Counted from the first letter of the stretch, positions 6,986-16,005 are shown. The stretch is DNA of 59,596 bases from Streptomyces sp. MS191 (GCF_008042125.1 NZ_RDBI01000035.1:111343-170938); one strand, 5' to 3'. Notes: generated from the sequence alone by a model not told the origin. Numbers and translations are program-made.

Positions 6986-8005
6986 TCAGTCGGTCTTCTT
7001 CGCCCGGCTGGGCTGCACCCGCTTCGGCTCCCCCGGCATCTTGGGGTACTCCGGCGGGTACGGCAGGTCGCCCAGGCCGTGATCGGCCTCGTCCCGCCGG
7101 GCCACTTCCAGCAGGCTCTCCAGACTGAAGCGCCGGTCGTCCATGTCCGCGTGGACGTCGCCGACCTCGGCGTAGCGCGCGGGCATCGTCCTGATGTCGA
7201 AGTCCCGCGGCACCGCGTCGTCGATCTCGTCCCAGCGGAGCGGCGCCGAGACCGGTGCGTGCGGGCGGGGCCGTACGGAGTAGGCGGAGGCGATGGTGCG
7301 GTCGCGGGCGGTCTGGTTGTAGTCGACGAAGATCCGTTCGCCCCGCTCCTCCTTCCACCACTTGATGGTGACCCGGTCGGGCATCCGGCGCTCCAGCTGC
7401 CGGCCGCAGGCGATGGCGGCCCGCCGCACCTGGGTGAAGGTCCACCGGGGTTCGATCGGCACGAAGACGTGCAGGCCGCGCCCGCCGGAGGTCTTGGGCC
7501 AGCCGCGCAGCCCGACTTCGTCGAGCACGGCCCTCAGCTCGTGGGCGGCGCGGACCGCGTCGGCGTAGTCCGTGCCCGGCTGCGGGTCGAGGTCGATGCG
7601 CAGCTCGTCGGGGTGGTCGGTGTCCTCGCGGCGCACCGGCCACGGATGGAAGGTGACGGCGCCCTGGTTGGCGGCCCACAGGACGGCCGCCGGCTCGGTC
7701 GGGCACATCTCGTCGGCGGACCGGCCACTGGGGAAGGTGATGTGCGCGGTCGGGATCCAGTCGGGCATGTACGTGGGGGCGCGCTTCTGGAAGAACGACT
7801 CGCCCGTCACCCCGTCGGGGTAGCGCTCCAGCGTCGTCGGGCGGTCGCGCAGCGCACGGGTGATGCCGTCGCCGACCGCCAGGTAGTAGGTGACCATGTC
7901 GAGCTTGGTGTAGCCGGGTTCGGGAAAGTACACCTTGTCGGGATGGGACACACGGACCGTCCGGTCGCCGACTTCCAGTTCCACCGCTGCCGCCTTGCCT
8001 GCCAT
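6986..8005 (-). CDS. LigD-type primase-polymerase (Prim-PolC/PolD-like)
   Basis: This 339-residue protein matches the stand-alone LigD polymerase domain, an archaeo-eukaryotic primase fold that adds ribonucleotides or deoxynucleotides at gaps and ends during repair. Visible motifs are the metal-binding DLDP in LRIDLDPQPG, KTSGGRGLHVFVP, and IFVDYNQTARDRTIASAYS. Length fits single-domain homologues. It lies divergent to a LigC-type ligase with 52 bp between starts, the same pairing as the Prim-PolC/LigC genes of mycobacteria. No Ku gene is in the window. The start ATG 8005 has TACGCT seven bases upstream and no clear ribosome site, so the transcript may be leaderless. Confidence 0.92.
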   Translation of the reverse strand: MAGKAAAVELEVGDRTVRVSHPDKVYFPEPGYTKLDMVTYYLAVGDGITRALRDRPTTLERYPDGVTGESFFQKRAPTYMPDWIPTAHITFPSGRSADEMCPTEPAAVLWAANQGAVTFHPWPVRREDTDHPDELRIDLDPQPGTDYADAVRAAHELRAVLDEVGLRGWPKTSGGRGLHVFVPIEPRWTFTQVRRAAIACGRQLERRMPDRVTIKWWKEERGERIFVDYNQTARDRTIASAYSVRPRPHAPVSAPLRWDEIDDAVPRDFDIRTMPARYAEVGDVHADMDDRRFSLESLLEVARRDEADHGLGDLPYPPEYPKMPGEPKRVQPSRAKKTD

Positions 8006-8057
8006 GCCCGCCAGCGTAGGGCTCGCCGACATTCCCCGCATACCGGACAATCGCTGC
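8006..8057. promoter_or_regulatory. Divergent promoter region of polymerase and ligase genes
   Basis: Only 52 bp separate the two start codons. A minus-strand TACGCT (8013-8018) lies seven bases before the polymerase ATG, and a plus-strand GACAAT (8046-8051) lies six bases before the ligase ATG. Neither gene has a clear ribosome-binding site, so both may be leaderless, with their -10 elements about 30 bp apart. Confidence 0.45.
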
Positions 8058-9119
8058 ATGGATCTGCCGGTGATGCCGCCCGTGAAGCCGATGCTGGCCA
8101 AGGCCGTCAAGAAGATTCCGCCGGGCATGCAGTACGAGGCCAAGTGGGACGGCTTCCGTGCCCTCGTCCACCGCGACGGCCCCGAGCTCGTCATCGGCAG
8201 CCGCACCGGCAAGCCCCTGACGCGGTACTTCCCCGAGCTGGTGGAGGCGCTGGCGCCCCGGTTGCCCCAGCGGTGCGTGGTCGACGGGGAGATCGTCATC
8301 GAACACGACGGCAGGCTCGACTTCGACCGGCTCTCCGAGCGCATCCACCCCGCCGCGTCGCGGGTGCGGATGCTGGCGGAGACGACTCCCGCCCGGTTCA
8401 TCGCCTTCGACCTGCTCGCCCTCGGTGACGACTCCCTCCTGAACACTCCGCTGACCGAGCGCAGGGCGGCGCTGGAGGAGGCCCTGCGCGGGGTCGACGC
8501 CCCGGTCCATCTGGCCCCGGCGACCCGGGACCCCGAGGTGGCGGCGCGCTGGTTCGAGCAGTACGAGGGGGCCGGGCTCGACGGGGTGATCGCCAAACCG
8601 CTGGACCTGCCGTACCGCCCGGACGCCCGGCTGATGTACAAGATCAAGCACGAGCGGACGGCCGACGTGGTCGTGGCCGGCTACCGCTTCCACAAGAGCG
8701 GCCCGGTCGTCGGTTCGCTGCTGCTCGGCCTGTACGACGACACCGGCCGGCTCCAGCACGTCGGCGTCTGCGCGGCGTTCACCGCGAAGCGCCGCGAGGA
8801 GCTGGTCGCGGAGCTGGAGCCGCTGCGGATGGACCCGCCGGACGGGCACCCGTGGGCGGCGTGGACGGACGAGTCCGCGCACGAGGGCGCCCGGCTGCCG
8901 GGAGCGCCGAGCCGCTGGTCGGGGAAGAAGGACCTGTCATGGGTGGCGCTGCGGCCGGAGCGGGTGTGCGAGGTGGGCTACGACCACATGGAGGGCGACC
9001 GGTTCCGGCACACGGCCCAGTTCAAGCGGTGGCGGCCGGACCGCGCGCCGGAGTCCTGCGGCTACACCCAGCTGGAGGAGCCGGTCTCCTACGACCTGGC
9101 CGAGGTACTGGCTCCCTGA
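8058..9119 (+). CDS. ligC: ATP-dependent DNA ligase LigC
   Basis: This 353-residue ATP-dependent ligase seals nicks in DNA repair. The nucleotidyltransferase motifs are in order: I, KWDG with the adenylated lysine (YEAKWDGFRA, about 29); III, VVDGEIV; IIIa, FIAFDLLAL; IV, DGVIAKPL; V, MYKIKHERTADVV. A C-terminal OB-fold with CEVGYDHMEGDRFRH and FKRWRPD follows. Length matches mycobacterial LigC (about 358) rather than the multidomain LigD. It is divergent from a primase-polymerase gene that probably fills gaps for it. ATG 8058 is chosen because homology starts at LPVMPPVKPMLA; upstream codons in frame are not needed. No intact neighbour follows in the same direction for 548 bases. Confidence 0.92.
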   Translation: MDLPVMPPVKPMLAKAVKKIPPGMQYEAKWDGFRALVHRDGPELVIGSRTGKPLTRYFPELVEALAPRLPQRCVVDGEIVIEHDGRLDFDRLSERIHPAASRVRMLAETTPARFIAFDLLALGDDSLLNTPLTERRAALEEALRGVDAPVHLAPATRDPEVAARWFEQYEGAGLDGVIAKPLDLPYRPDARLMYKIKHERTADVVVAGYRFHKSGPVVGSLLLGLYDDTGRLQHVGVCAAFTAKRREELVAELEPLRMDPPDGHPWAAWTDESAHEGARLPGAPSRWSGKKDLSWVALRPERVCEVGYDHMEGDRFRHTAQFKRWRPDRAPESCGYTQLEEPVSYDLAEVLAP

Positions 9120-9667
9120 GGGGCGCCACGCCGGTCACGCCGCATCCGGCCCCACCGGGCAGTCAACCGACCCACGCACAAGCAGAATCCAACCGTCCGG
9201 ACAGGATCGGCCGGACGGGATCGACCGCACCCGGGCGAGCACCGGGCCGGCGGCGGCCCGCCCCGCGAGGCCTCCTCGACCCACCCGGGTCGTCCAGCGG
9301 TCAACCGCCTCGGCGCCGCGCCAAACCCGGAAACGGCCCGAGAAGAGCGTGAGATGCTTCACATTCACCGACGGCGCGTCAGGGCCCCATCCCCCCTCTC
9401 CCGACGTCTTGTTCGACGAACGTCCGAGCGATCGCGAGGCGCCGGCCGCGGGGAAGATCGCGCCACGCTCCCCGCACCTGCGAGAACGCACCGGACCGCC
9501 CCGGGGCCCGGGTGATCCACCGGCCCGCGGCCGGGCCGCACGCCCCGCCGAAGGGTCCGCGACCCGTTGCGACGCGGGGACAACCCCGTCGACGAACCCG
9601 GAACCCCATCCGGTACGTATGTAGGAGAGAGACCCCACCTCGCCTCCGGACCCACAAGGACTGACCC
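9120..9667. other. 548-bp intergenic region
   Basis: No supported gene is seen on either strand between ligC and the small protein at 9668. A TTGTTCGACGAACGT patch near 9408-9422 contains a TTCG-A-CGAA dyad that could be an operator. A TACGTATGTAGGAGAG patch near 9614-9629 could contribute to a promoter for the downstream gene. Neither is strong. Confidence 0.5.
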
Positions 9668-9922
9668 GTGATCACCTCGCCCGCACCCCTCGTTCCCGTC
9701 CCGATCCCCGACCGCGTGGCCGCGATGATCGGGTCGTGTCTGCCGCTGCACGTCCTGCAGGCAGAGGTCGACGCCGACAGCGCGGCGCGCGAGGTGTACC
9801 GGTTCCGCGGACCGCTGTGCGCGGAGGACCGCGCGGACCGCGAGCACGCCCTGTCGGCGCTGGCCCGGGCCAACAAGATCCTCGCCAAACACCACCCGCT
9901 GCTGCCGGTGCTCCCGAACTGA
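9668..9922 (+). CDS. Small hypothetical protein
   Basis: This 84-residue protein is not recognised. It starts with GTG 9668 behind CAAGGA (9655-9660) and has a proline-rich N-terminus, a hydrophobic VAAMIGSCLPLHVLQAEVDA stretch and a helical C-terminal half (DREHALSALARANKILAKHH). There is no signal peptide or clear membrane helix. It looks like a real gene because of the ribosome site and the ordered, non-arginine-rich composition. A GC-rich hairpin candidate follows at 9945-9970. Confidence 0.55.
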   Translation: MITSPAPLVPVPIPDRVAAMIGSCLPLHVLQAEVDADSAAREVYRFRGPLCAEDRADREHALSALARANKILAKHHPLLPVLPN

Positions 9923-9944
9923 CACACCCCGCCGGCGGCCCGGC

Positions 9945-9970
9945 CCGGCCCGGAAGGCGCGCCCCGGGCC
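9945..9970 (+). terminator. Weak hairpin after the small gene
   Basis: An 8-bp stem CGGCCCGG / CCGGGCCG with a 10-base loop lies 22 bases past the stop at 9922. There is no T-run, and the region is so GC-rich that chance stems are common. Confidence 0.3.
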
Positions 9971-10153
9971 GAGTCCCACCGGGTGCCTCCGTACCGCCGA
10001 ACCCGCTCGCACCGGCCGGCCCCCCGGGCGCCCCGGGCGAGCGTGCGGCGGGGACTCCGCGCAGCTCACCGCTCCGCCGAGGGCGCCCGTCCGCCGCACC
10101 GGTTCGGCCGTGCCCCGCATGCGTGCCGCGTCCCCCGGTGTGAGGCTGCGAGG

Positions 10154-12238
10154 GTGACCACCACCAGCGAAGCCGCCCCCGCGCCTCCGGCGACCGAGCC
10201 CCCGGTGCTCGACGGCCGCCGCCGCAACATCGTCTTCGGCACGATCATGCTCGGCGTGCTCCTCGCCGCGCTGGACCAGACGATCGTCGGCACGGCGCTG
10301 CCCACGATCGTCGCGGACCTGGGCGGCGCCGCCCACATGTCCTGGGTGGTCACCGCCTACCTGCTGGCCGAGACCGTCGCCACCGTGCTCGTCGGCAAGT
10401 TCGGCGACCTCTTCGGCCGCAAGGTGATCTTCCAGATCTCCGCGATCGTCTTCATCACCGGTTCGTTCCTGTGCGGCCTCGCCACCAACATGAGCCTGCT
10501 GATCACCTGGCGCGGGCTCCAGGGCATCGGCGCGGGCGGTCTGATGGTGACCTCCATGGCCCTCATCGCCGACGTGATCCCGCTGCGCGACCGCGGCAAG
10601 TACCAGGGTGCGATCGGCGCGGTCTTCGGCGTCTCGACGGTCATCGGCCCGCTGCTCGGCGGTCTGTTCACCGACCACCTCACCTGGCGCTGGGCCTTCT
10701 ACGTGAACGTGCCGATCGCGATCCTGGTCGTCATCGCGGCGGCCCGCACGATCCCCTCCGTACGCTCCGCGAGCCGCCCGGTCATCGACTACGCGGGCAT
10801 CGCGCTCGTCGCCGCCGGTTCGAGCGCCCTCATCCTGGCGACCAGCTGGGGCGGCAACGAGTACGCCTGGGGCTCCGCCGTCATCATCGGCCTCTTCGCC
10901 GGCGGCCTGATCGCCCTCGCCCTCTTCTGCTGGGTCGAGACCCGGGCCGCCGAACCGATGCTCCCCATGCGCCTGTTCGCGAATCCGGTGTTCACCGTCT
11001 GCTCCGTACTGAGCTTCGTGGTCGGCTTCGCGATGCTCGGTTCGATGACGTTCCTGCCCTCGTACCTCCAGTACGTCGACGGCGACTCGGCGACGATCTC
11101 CGGCATCCGGACCCTCCCCATGGTGGTCGGCCTGCTGATCGCCTCGATCTACAGCGGCAACGTGGTCAGCAAGACGGGCACCTACCGGATCTTCCCGATC
11201 GTGGGCTGCGCGGTGATGGGACTCGGGCTCTTCCTGCTGTCGCTGATGGGCACCGGCACCAGCGCCTGGCTGGAGTCGCTGTACATGTTCGTGCTCGGCG
11301 TCGGCATCGGCCTGTGCATGCAGGTGCTGACGATCGCCGTGCAGAACACGGTCGAGTACGCCGACCTCGGCACGGCCACCTCGGGCGTCACCTTCTTCCG
11401 CACGCTCGGCAGCTCGTTCGGCACGGCCGTCTTCGGCACCATCTACACCAACTCCCTCGGGCCCAACCTGAGCCAGGGGATCGCGGAGGCGGCGGCGGTC
11501 GCCGGCGCCGGCGACGCGGCGGCGATCGCCGTGGCCGCGCGGAGCCCCGCCGGGGTGCACGGACTGCCGGACGAGGTGGCGGCGCCCATCGTCCAGGCGT
11601 ACGCGGACACGCTCCACACGGTCTTCCTCTGGACGGTGCCGGTGGCGGCCGTCGGCTTCGTGGTGGCGCTCTTCCTCAAGCAGGTCCCGCTCCGGGACTC
11701 CGCCCGGGCCGCCGCTCCCGACATGGGCGAGGGCTTCGGCTCACCCACCATGTCCGGCGACTCGGCCAAACTGCTGGAACTCTCCGTCGGCCGGATCATG
11801 CGCCGGATGGATCTGGCGACGGCCCGGGGAGTCGTCTCCGGCTCGGACACCCGGCTCGACACCGCGGGCGCGTGGGCGGTGATGCAGGTCGAACTCTTCA
11901 CCCGGATGGTCGGTCACGCCAGCCTCGGCCTGATCTCGGCGGGCCGGCGGGTACCCCCGGAGGTCCTGCTGCCGGTCTTCGACCGCATGGTGGACGAGGG
12001 CTATCTGACCCGGGAGGGCAACCTGTTCTCCCACACGGCGGCCGGCAGGCGCGAGGCGCAGGTCATCACCCTCGCCTGGTCGGACTGGCTGAGTGAGCGG
12101 ATCGAGCGGGAGCGCGGCCGGCCGAGCGGACCCGAACTGCGGGCCGCGACGGACGCCATCGCGAAGAAGCTCGTCGCGGAGGACCTGGCGAACGGTCTGC
12201 CGCGCGGCCCCCGCGAGCCGGTCGGCGTCACCTCCTGA
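10154..12238 (+). CDS. DHA2-family MFS drug exporter with C-terminal winged-helix-like tail
   Basis: This 694-residue membrane protein belongs to the 14-helix DHA2 (EmrB/QacA) family of proton-driven drug exporters. Family motifs are visible: LDQTIVGTALPTIVADLGG in the first helix and GKFGDLFGRK (motif A) between helices 2 and 3. Membrane segments end near residue 510. An unusual cytosolic tail of about 160 residues follows, with RIMRRMDLATARGVV and a region VLLPVFDRMVDEGYLTREGN that reads like a MarR-type winged helix. Fusions of this kind recur in actinobacterial DHA2 pumps. GTG 10154 is used because homology begins just after it; GAGGCT six bases upstream hints at a leaderless start. No regulator is adjacent. 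Confidence 0.9.
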   Translation: MTTTSEAAPAPPATEPPVLDGRRRNIVFGTIMLGVLLAALDQTIVGTALPTIVADLGGAAHMSWVVTAYLLAETVATVLVGKFGDLFGRKVIFQISAIVFITGSFLCGLATNMSLLITWRGLQGIGAGGLMVTSMALIADVIPLRDRGKYQGAIGAVFGVSTVIGPLLGGLFTDHLTWRWAFYVNVPIAILVVIAAARTIPSVRSASRPVIDYAGIALVAAGSSALILATSWGGNEYAWGSAVIIGLFAGGLIALALFCWVETRAAEPMLPMRLFANPVFTVCSVLSFVVGFAMLGSMTFLPSYLQYVDGDSATISGIRTLPMVVGLLIASIYSGNVVSKTGTYRIFPIVGCAVMGLGLFLLSLMGTGTSAWLESLYMFVLGVGIGLCMQVLTIAVQNTVEYADLGTATSGVTFFRTLGSSFGTAVFGTIYTNSLGPNLSQGIAEAAAVAGAGDAAAIAVAARSPAGVHGLPDEVAAPIVQAYADTLHTVFLWTVPVAAVGFVVALFLKQVPLRDSARAAAPDMGEGFGSPTMSGDSAKLLELSVGRIMRRMDLATARGVVSGSDTRLDTAGAWAVMQVELFTRMVGHASLGLISAGRRVPPEVLLPVFDRMVDEGYLTREGNLFSHTAAGRREAQVITLAWSDWLSERIERERGRPSGPELRAATDAIAKKLVAEDLANGLPRGPREPVGVTS

Positions 12239-12262
12239 CCGCGCCGACGCGGGGCGCGGGCC

Positions 12263-12645
12263 TCACTCGACGAAGTCGCCGTCCACGTAGACCCAGGCAC
12301 CCTCGTGCCGGGTGAAGCGGCTGCGCTCGTGGAGCGCGCCCTCCTCGCCGCCGTGCGTGAAGCGGGCGACGAACGTCACCGTGCCCTGCCCGTGGAAGGC
12401 GGAGCCGTCCGTGGTCTCGCGGATCTCCAGGCCCCGCCAGCGCAGCGACGGGTCGAAGTCGACCTCGCCGGGCCGGGTCTCCGGTGCCCAGGTGCGCAGC
12501 AGGTACGGCTCGTCGCGGACGACGAAGGCGCTGTAGCGCGAGCGCATGAGGAGCTCGGCGGTGGGCGCGGCGGCGGTGCCCGCGTGGAAGCGCCCGCAGC
12601 AGTCCCCGTACACCGCTGCGAGGCCGCAGGGGCATGCGGCGGACG
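12263..12645 (-). pseudogene. ychJ: YchJ-family (SEC-C/UPF0225) gene lacking its 5' end
   Basis: On the minus strand the frame ending at 12263 encodes a YchJ-like protein: a metal-binding CPCG...CCGRFH motif (CPCGLAAVYGDCCGRFHAG), then AELLMRSRYSAFV and a C-terminal cystatin-like domain ending WVYVDGDFVE. The family normally starts 15-25 residues before CPCG with ATG or GTG. Here the sequence right of about 12645 becomes part of a plus-strand oxidoreductase gene, so the original start and promoter are missing. A GTG at 12665-12667 could in principle initiate, but it lies inside the neighbouring gene's conserved EHGFRF coding region. I treat it as 5'-truncated by a deletion or a false join. 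Function of YchJ proteins is unknown. Confidence 0.7.
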
Positions 12646-14152
12646 GCGCCCGCTCCCCGCCGAGCACGGCTTCCGGTTCATCCCGGGCATCTACCACAAC
12701 CTCCCCGACACCCTGCGGCGCATCCCCTTCCCCGGGAACGCGAACGGCGTCTGGGACAACCTCGTCGCGCCGGCCGAGATGTCCTTCGCCCGCAGCGGCC
12801 GCGAGGACCTGCGCATCCCGCTCCCCTGGCCCGGGCACCGGCCGGCCGAGCTCACCCTCGACGAGATCCGCCGCGCGCTCACCGCGCTCCTGGACACCGC
12901 CGGATCCATCCCCCTCCACGAGACCGCCTACTTCGTGAACCGGTTCCTGGTCTTCCTGACCAGTTGCGACGAGCGGCGGGACCAGGTGTGGGAGCGCACG
13001 CCCTGGTGGGAGTTCCTGCGCGCCGACCGGATGAGCTACGACTACCAGCGCATCCTCGCGGTGGGACTGACCCGCAACATCGTGGCGACCAAGGCCGAGG
13101 AGGCCAGCACCCGCACGGTCGCCACCCTCCTGGAGGCCTTCGCCTTCAACGCGCTGGGGCGCGGCGCCGACGGTCCCCTCGACCGGATCCTGAACCTGCC
13201 CACCAACGAGGCCTGGATCGACCCCTGGGTGGACCATCTGACCGGCCTGGGCGTGGAGTTCCGGATCGGCTGGACCGTCCGGGAGCTGGCGTACGACTCC
13301 GGGGCCCGGCGGATCGGGGCGGCCGTCGTGGAGGACCCGCAGGGCGCCACGCACCGGGTGACCGCGGACCACTACGTCTGCGCCATGCCGGTCGAGCACG
13401 CCCGCCGTACCTGGGGCGCGGCGCTGCGCGCGGCCGACCCGCAGCTGGCCCGGTGCGACCGGCTGGAGACGGACTGGATGACGGGCATCCAGTTCTATCT
13501 GACCGAGCGGGCACCGCTGCTCGCCGGGCACGCCAACTGCATCGACTCCCCCTGGTCCCTGACGGCCATCCAGCAGGCGCGGCACTGGCCGGCGCGCGAC
13601 TTCGCGGCCGACTACGGCGACGGGGCGGTCGTGGACTGCCTCTCGGTGGACATCTCCGAGTGGGACCGGCCGGGGATCCTCTACGGGAAGACCGCCAAGC
13701 AGTGCACGCGCGCGGAGGTGGCCCGGGAGGTGTGGGCGCAGCTGAAGGCGGCGTTCAACGACACCGGCCGCACGGTCCTGAAGGACGGCGCCCTGCACTC
13801 CTGGTTCCTGGACCCGGGCGTGGACGGTCTCGGCACCCCGAACCCGACCAACGAGGACCAGTTGCTGATCCATCCGGTCGGCACCTTCCACAACCGGCCG
13901 CGGGCCGCCACCGCCGTCCCCAACCTCTACCTCGCCGGCGACTACGTGGCCGTGGACATCGACCTGGCGACGATGGAGGGCGCGAACGCCTCCGCCCGGC
14001 AGGCCGTCAACGCGCTGCTCGACCGTACGGGGTCGGCCGCGGCCCGCTGCGCGGTGCGGCCGCTCTTCCGGGCGCCGGAACTGGAGGGCCTGAAGCGCCA
14101 CGACCGCATCCGGTACCGTCTCGGCCTGCCGCACGCGCTCGACGTGGGCTGA
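12646..14152 (+). pseudogene. FAD-dependent amine-oxidase-fold dehydrogenase, 5'-truncated
   Basis: About 500 residues are encoded from LPAEHGFRFIPGIYHN to the stop at 14152. The fold is that of phytoene desaturase/hydroxysqualene dehydroxylase-like flavoproteins: EHGFRF (normally near residue 60-80), a central substrate domain, a second Rossmann-like strand region, and the C-terminal FAD signature LYLAGDYVAVDIDLATMEGA. The N-terminal GxGxxG dinucleotide-binding loop, essential for FAD, is absent because the sequence left of about 12646 belongs to a reversed ychJ. No start codon with a ribosome site exists at the junction. As written the gene cannot give a working enzyme. The genuine substrate is unknown. 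Confidence 0.75.
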
Positions 14153-14189
14153 GCCCCGGAGGCACCGGACCCCGCAACGGCCCCGCGCG

Positions 14190-14576
14190 TCAGGGCCGGT
14201 AGCGGAGCGGGTGGTCCTCGGGCACCTCGACGACGGCGATGCGGACCCCGTCGGGGTCCGCGATCCACATCTCGACCAGTCCCCAGGGTTCGGTCACCGG
14301 CTCCCGCAGGATCTCGACACCCCTCTCCCGCAGCTCCTCGTGCACGGCGCGCACGTCGGCGACCTGGAGCCAGAGCCGGAGCTCCGGCGAGGGCGCCGGG
14401 GCGTCGGCGCGCCCGGAGACCTCCAGGAAACCGCCGCCCAGGAAGTAGACCGTGCCGCGCTGCGGGCCGGTGCCGAACTCGCGGTGGACCGCCAGCCCCA
14501 GCGTCTCCCCGTAGAAGCGCCGGGAGCGCTCGGGGTCGGCGGGCCGCAGGAGGATCCGGCTGCTCAGTACGTGCAT
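14190..14576 (-). CDS. VOC-family (glyoxalase/bleomycin-resistance-like) protein
   Basis: This 128-residue protein is a single-unit vicinal-oxygen-chelate protein with the paired beta-alpha-beta-beta-beta modules: HVLSSRILLRPADPERSRRFYGETLG in the first and LWLQVADVRAVHEELRERG...DPDGVRIAVVEVP in the second. Such proteins are metal-dependent dioxygenases, isomerases or antibiotic-binding proteins; the exact role cannot be read from the sequence. A TACGCT -10 lies six bases before ATG 14576 and no ribosome site is seen, so a leaderless transcript is likely. The -10 overlaps that of the divergent GH4 gene only 17 bp away. Confidence 0.85.
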   Translation of the reverse strand: MHVLSSRILLRPADPERSRRFYGETLGLAVHREFGTGPQRGTVYFLGGGFLEVSGRADAPAPSPELRLWLQVADVRAVHEELRERGVEILREPVTEPWGLVEMWIADPDGVRIAVVEVPEDHPLRYRP

Positions 14577-14581
14577 CCGAG

Positions 14582-14588
14582 TAGCGTA
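14582..14588. promoter_or_regulatory. Overlapping divergent -10 elements of VOC and GH4 genes
   Basis: TAGCGTA contains TAGCGT on the plus strand (six bases before ATG 14594) and TACGCT on the minus strand (six bases before ATG 14576). The two hexamers share five base pairs, so RNA polymerase could open only one promoter at a time. No good -35 box is evident on either side. Confidence 0.5.
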
Positions 14589-14593
14589 CGACC

Positions 14594-15937
14594 ATGAAAC
14601 TGACGATTCTCGGAGGCGGCGGATTCCGGGTCCCGCTGGTGTACGGAGCCCTGCTCGGCGACCACGCGGAGGGGCGGGTCACCCACGTCACGCTGCACGA
14701 TCTCGACGCGGGCCGGCTCTCGGCGATCGCCCGGGTCCTCGCCGAACAGGGCGCGGGGGTGCCGGACGCGCCGGTGGTCACGGCGACGACGGACCTCGAC
14801 GAGGCCCTGCGCGGGGCGGACTTCGTCTTCTCCGCGATCCGCGTCGGCGGGCTGGAGGGCAGGGCGGCGGACGAGCGGATCGCGCTCGCCGAGGGGGTCC
14901 TCGGCCAGGAGACCGTCGGGGCGGGCGGCATCGCGTACGGGCTGCGCACGGTGCCGGTCGCGACGCACGTCGCGCGGCGCGTCGCCGCGCTGGCGCCGGA
15001 CGCCTGGGTCATCAACTTCACCAACCCCGCCGGTCTGGTCACCGAGGCGATGTCCCGGGTGCTGGGCGACCGGGTCGTCGGCATCTGCGACTCCCCCGTG
15101 GGACTGGGCCGCCGGGTCGCCCGGATCCTGGGGGCGGACCCGGACGAGGCGTGGATCGACTACGTGGGGCTCAACCACCTGGGCTGGCTGCGGGGCCTGC
15201 ACGTCGGGGGCCGCGACCAGCTGCCCCGGCTGCTCGCGGACGAGCAGGCGCTCGGCTCCTTCGAGGAGGGCCGGCTCTTCGGCCCCGAGTGGCTCCGCTC
15301 GCTGGGCGCGATCCCCAACGAGTACCTGCACTACTACTACTTCAACCGCGAGGCGGTGCACGCCTACCGGCAGGCGGAACGGACGCGCGGCGCCTACCTG
15401 CTGGACCAGCAGGCGGGTTTCTACCGGGAGATGGGCAAGGCCGACACGCCCCCGCTGGCCGCCTGGCACCGCACGCTGGCCGACCGCGAGGCCACCTACA
15501 TGGCGGCCAACCGGGAGGCGGCCGGGATCGGCGAGCGCGACGAGGAGGACCTGGAGTCGGGCGGCTACGAGAAGGTCGCACTGGCGCTCATGCGGGCCGT
15601 CGCGCGCAACGAGCGCGCCACGCTGATCCTCAACGTCCGCAATCGCGGGACGCTTTCGGTGCTCGACGCGGACGCGGTCGTCGAGGTGCCGTGCTTCGTG
15701 GACGCGACGGGCGCCCACCCGGTGACCGTGGCTCCCCTGCCGTACCACGCGGTGGGGCTGGTGACGGCGGTCAAGGGCGTGGAGCGGGAGGTCCTGGCGG
15801 CGGCGGAGAGCGGCTCACGGGCGACGGCGGTCAAGGCCTTCGCGCTGCACCCACTGGTGGACTCCGTCGCGGTGGCCCGGCGCCTGCTGGACGGATACAC
15901 GGACGAGCACCCGGGTCTGGCCTATCTGCGAAGCTGA
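14594..15937 (+). CDS. Family 4 glycoside hydrolase (6-phospho-beta-glucosidase type)
   Basis: This 447-residue protein is a GH4 enzyme, which hydrolyses (phospho)glycosides by an unusual redox-elimination mechanism requiring NAD+ and a divalent metal. The Rossmann start KLTILGGGGFRVP, the VINFTNPAGLVTEA segment, the metal-binding cysteine in GICDSPVGL and the histidine in LNHLGWLRG are all present. Length is normal. It acts in the cytosol on imported sugars, but no PTS or ABC importer is next to it. The divergent VOC gene lies 17 bp away, and TAGCGT six bases before ATG suggests a leaderless mRNA. The specific glycoside cannot be inferred. Confidence 0.9.
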   Translation: MKLTILGGGGFRVPLVYGALLGDHAEGRVTHVTLHDLDAGRLSAIARVLAEQGAGVPDAPVVTATTDLDEALRGADFVFSAIRVGGLEGRAADERIALAEGVLGQETVGAGGIAYGLRTVPVATHVARRVAALAPDAWVINFTNPAGLVTEAMSRVLGDRVVGICDSPVGLGRRVARILGADPDEAWIDYVGLNHLGWLRGLHVGGRDQLPRLLADEQALGSFEEGRLFGPEWLRSLGAIPNEYLHYYYFNREAVHAYRQAERTRGAYLLDQQAGFYREMGKADTPPLAAWHRTLADREATYMAANREAAGIGERDEEDLESGGYEKVALALMRAVARNERATLILNVRNRGTLSVLDADAVVEVPCFVDATGAHPVTVAPLPYHAVGLVTAVKGVEREVLAAAESGSRATAVKAFALHPLVDSVAVARRLLDGYTDEHPGLAYLRS

Positions 15938-16005
15938 CATGGACGGCCGATGACGGCCGACGGACATCTTTACGTCACTCGGGGCGCGGCCTACGCTCGC
16001 GCCCC

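Noticed and set aside
12263..14134. One long minus-strand protein with YchJ at its C-terminus
   Set aside because: Everything upstream of CPCG is antisense to the conserved flavoprotein coding sequence and has shadow composition; only the last 130 codons are real.
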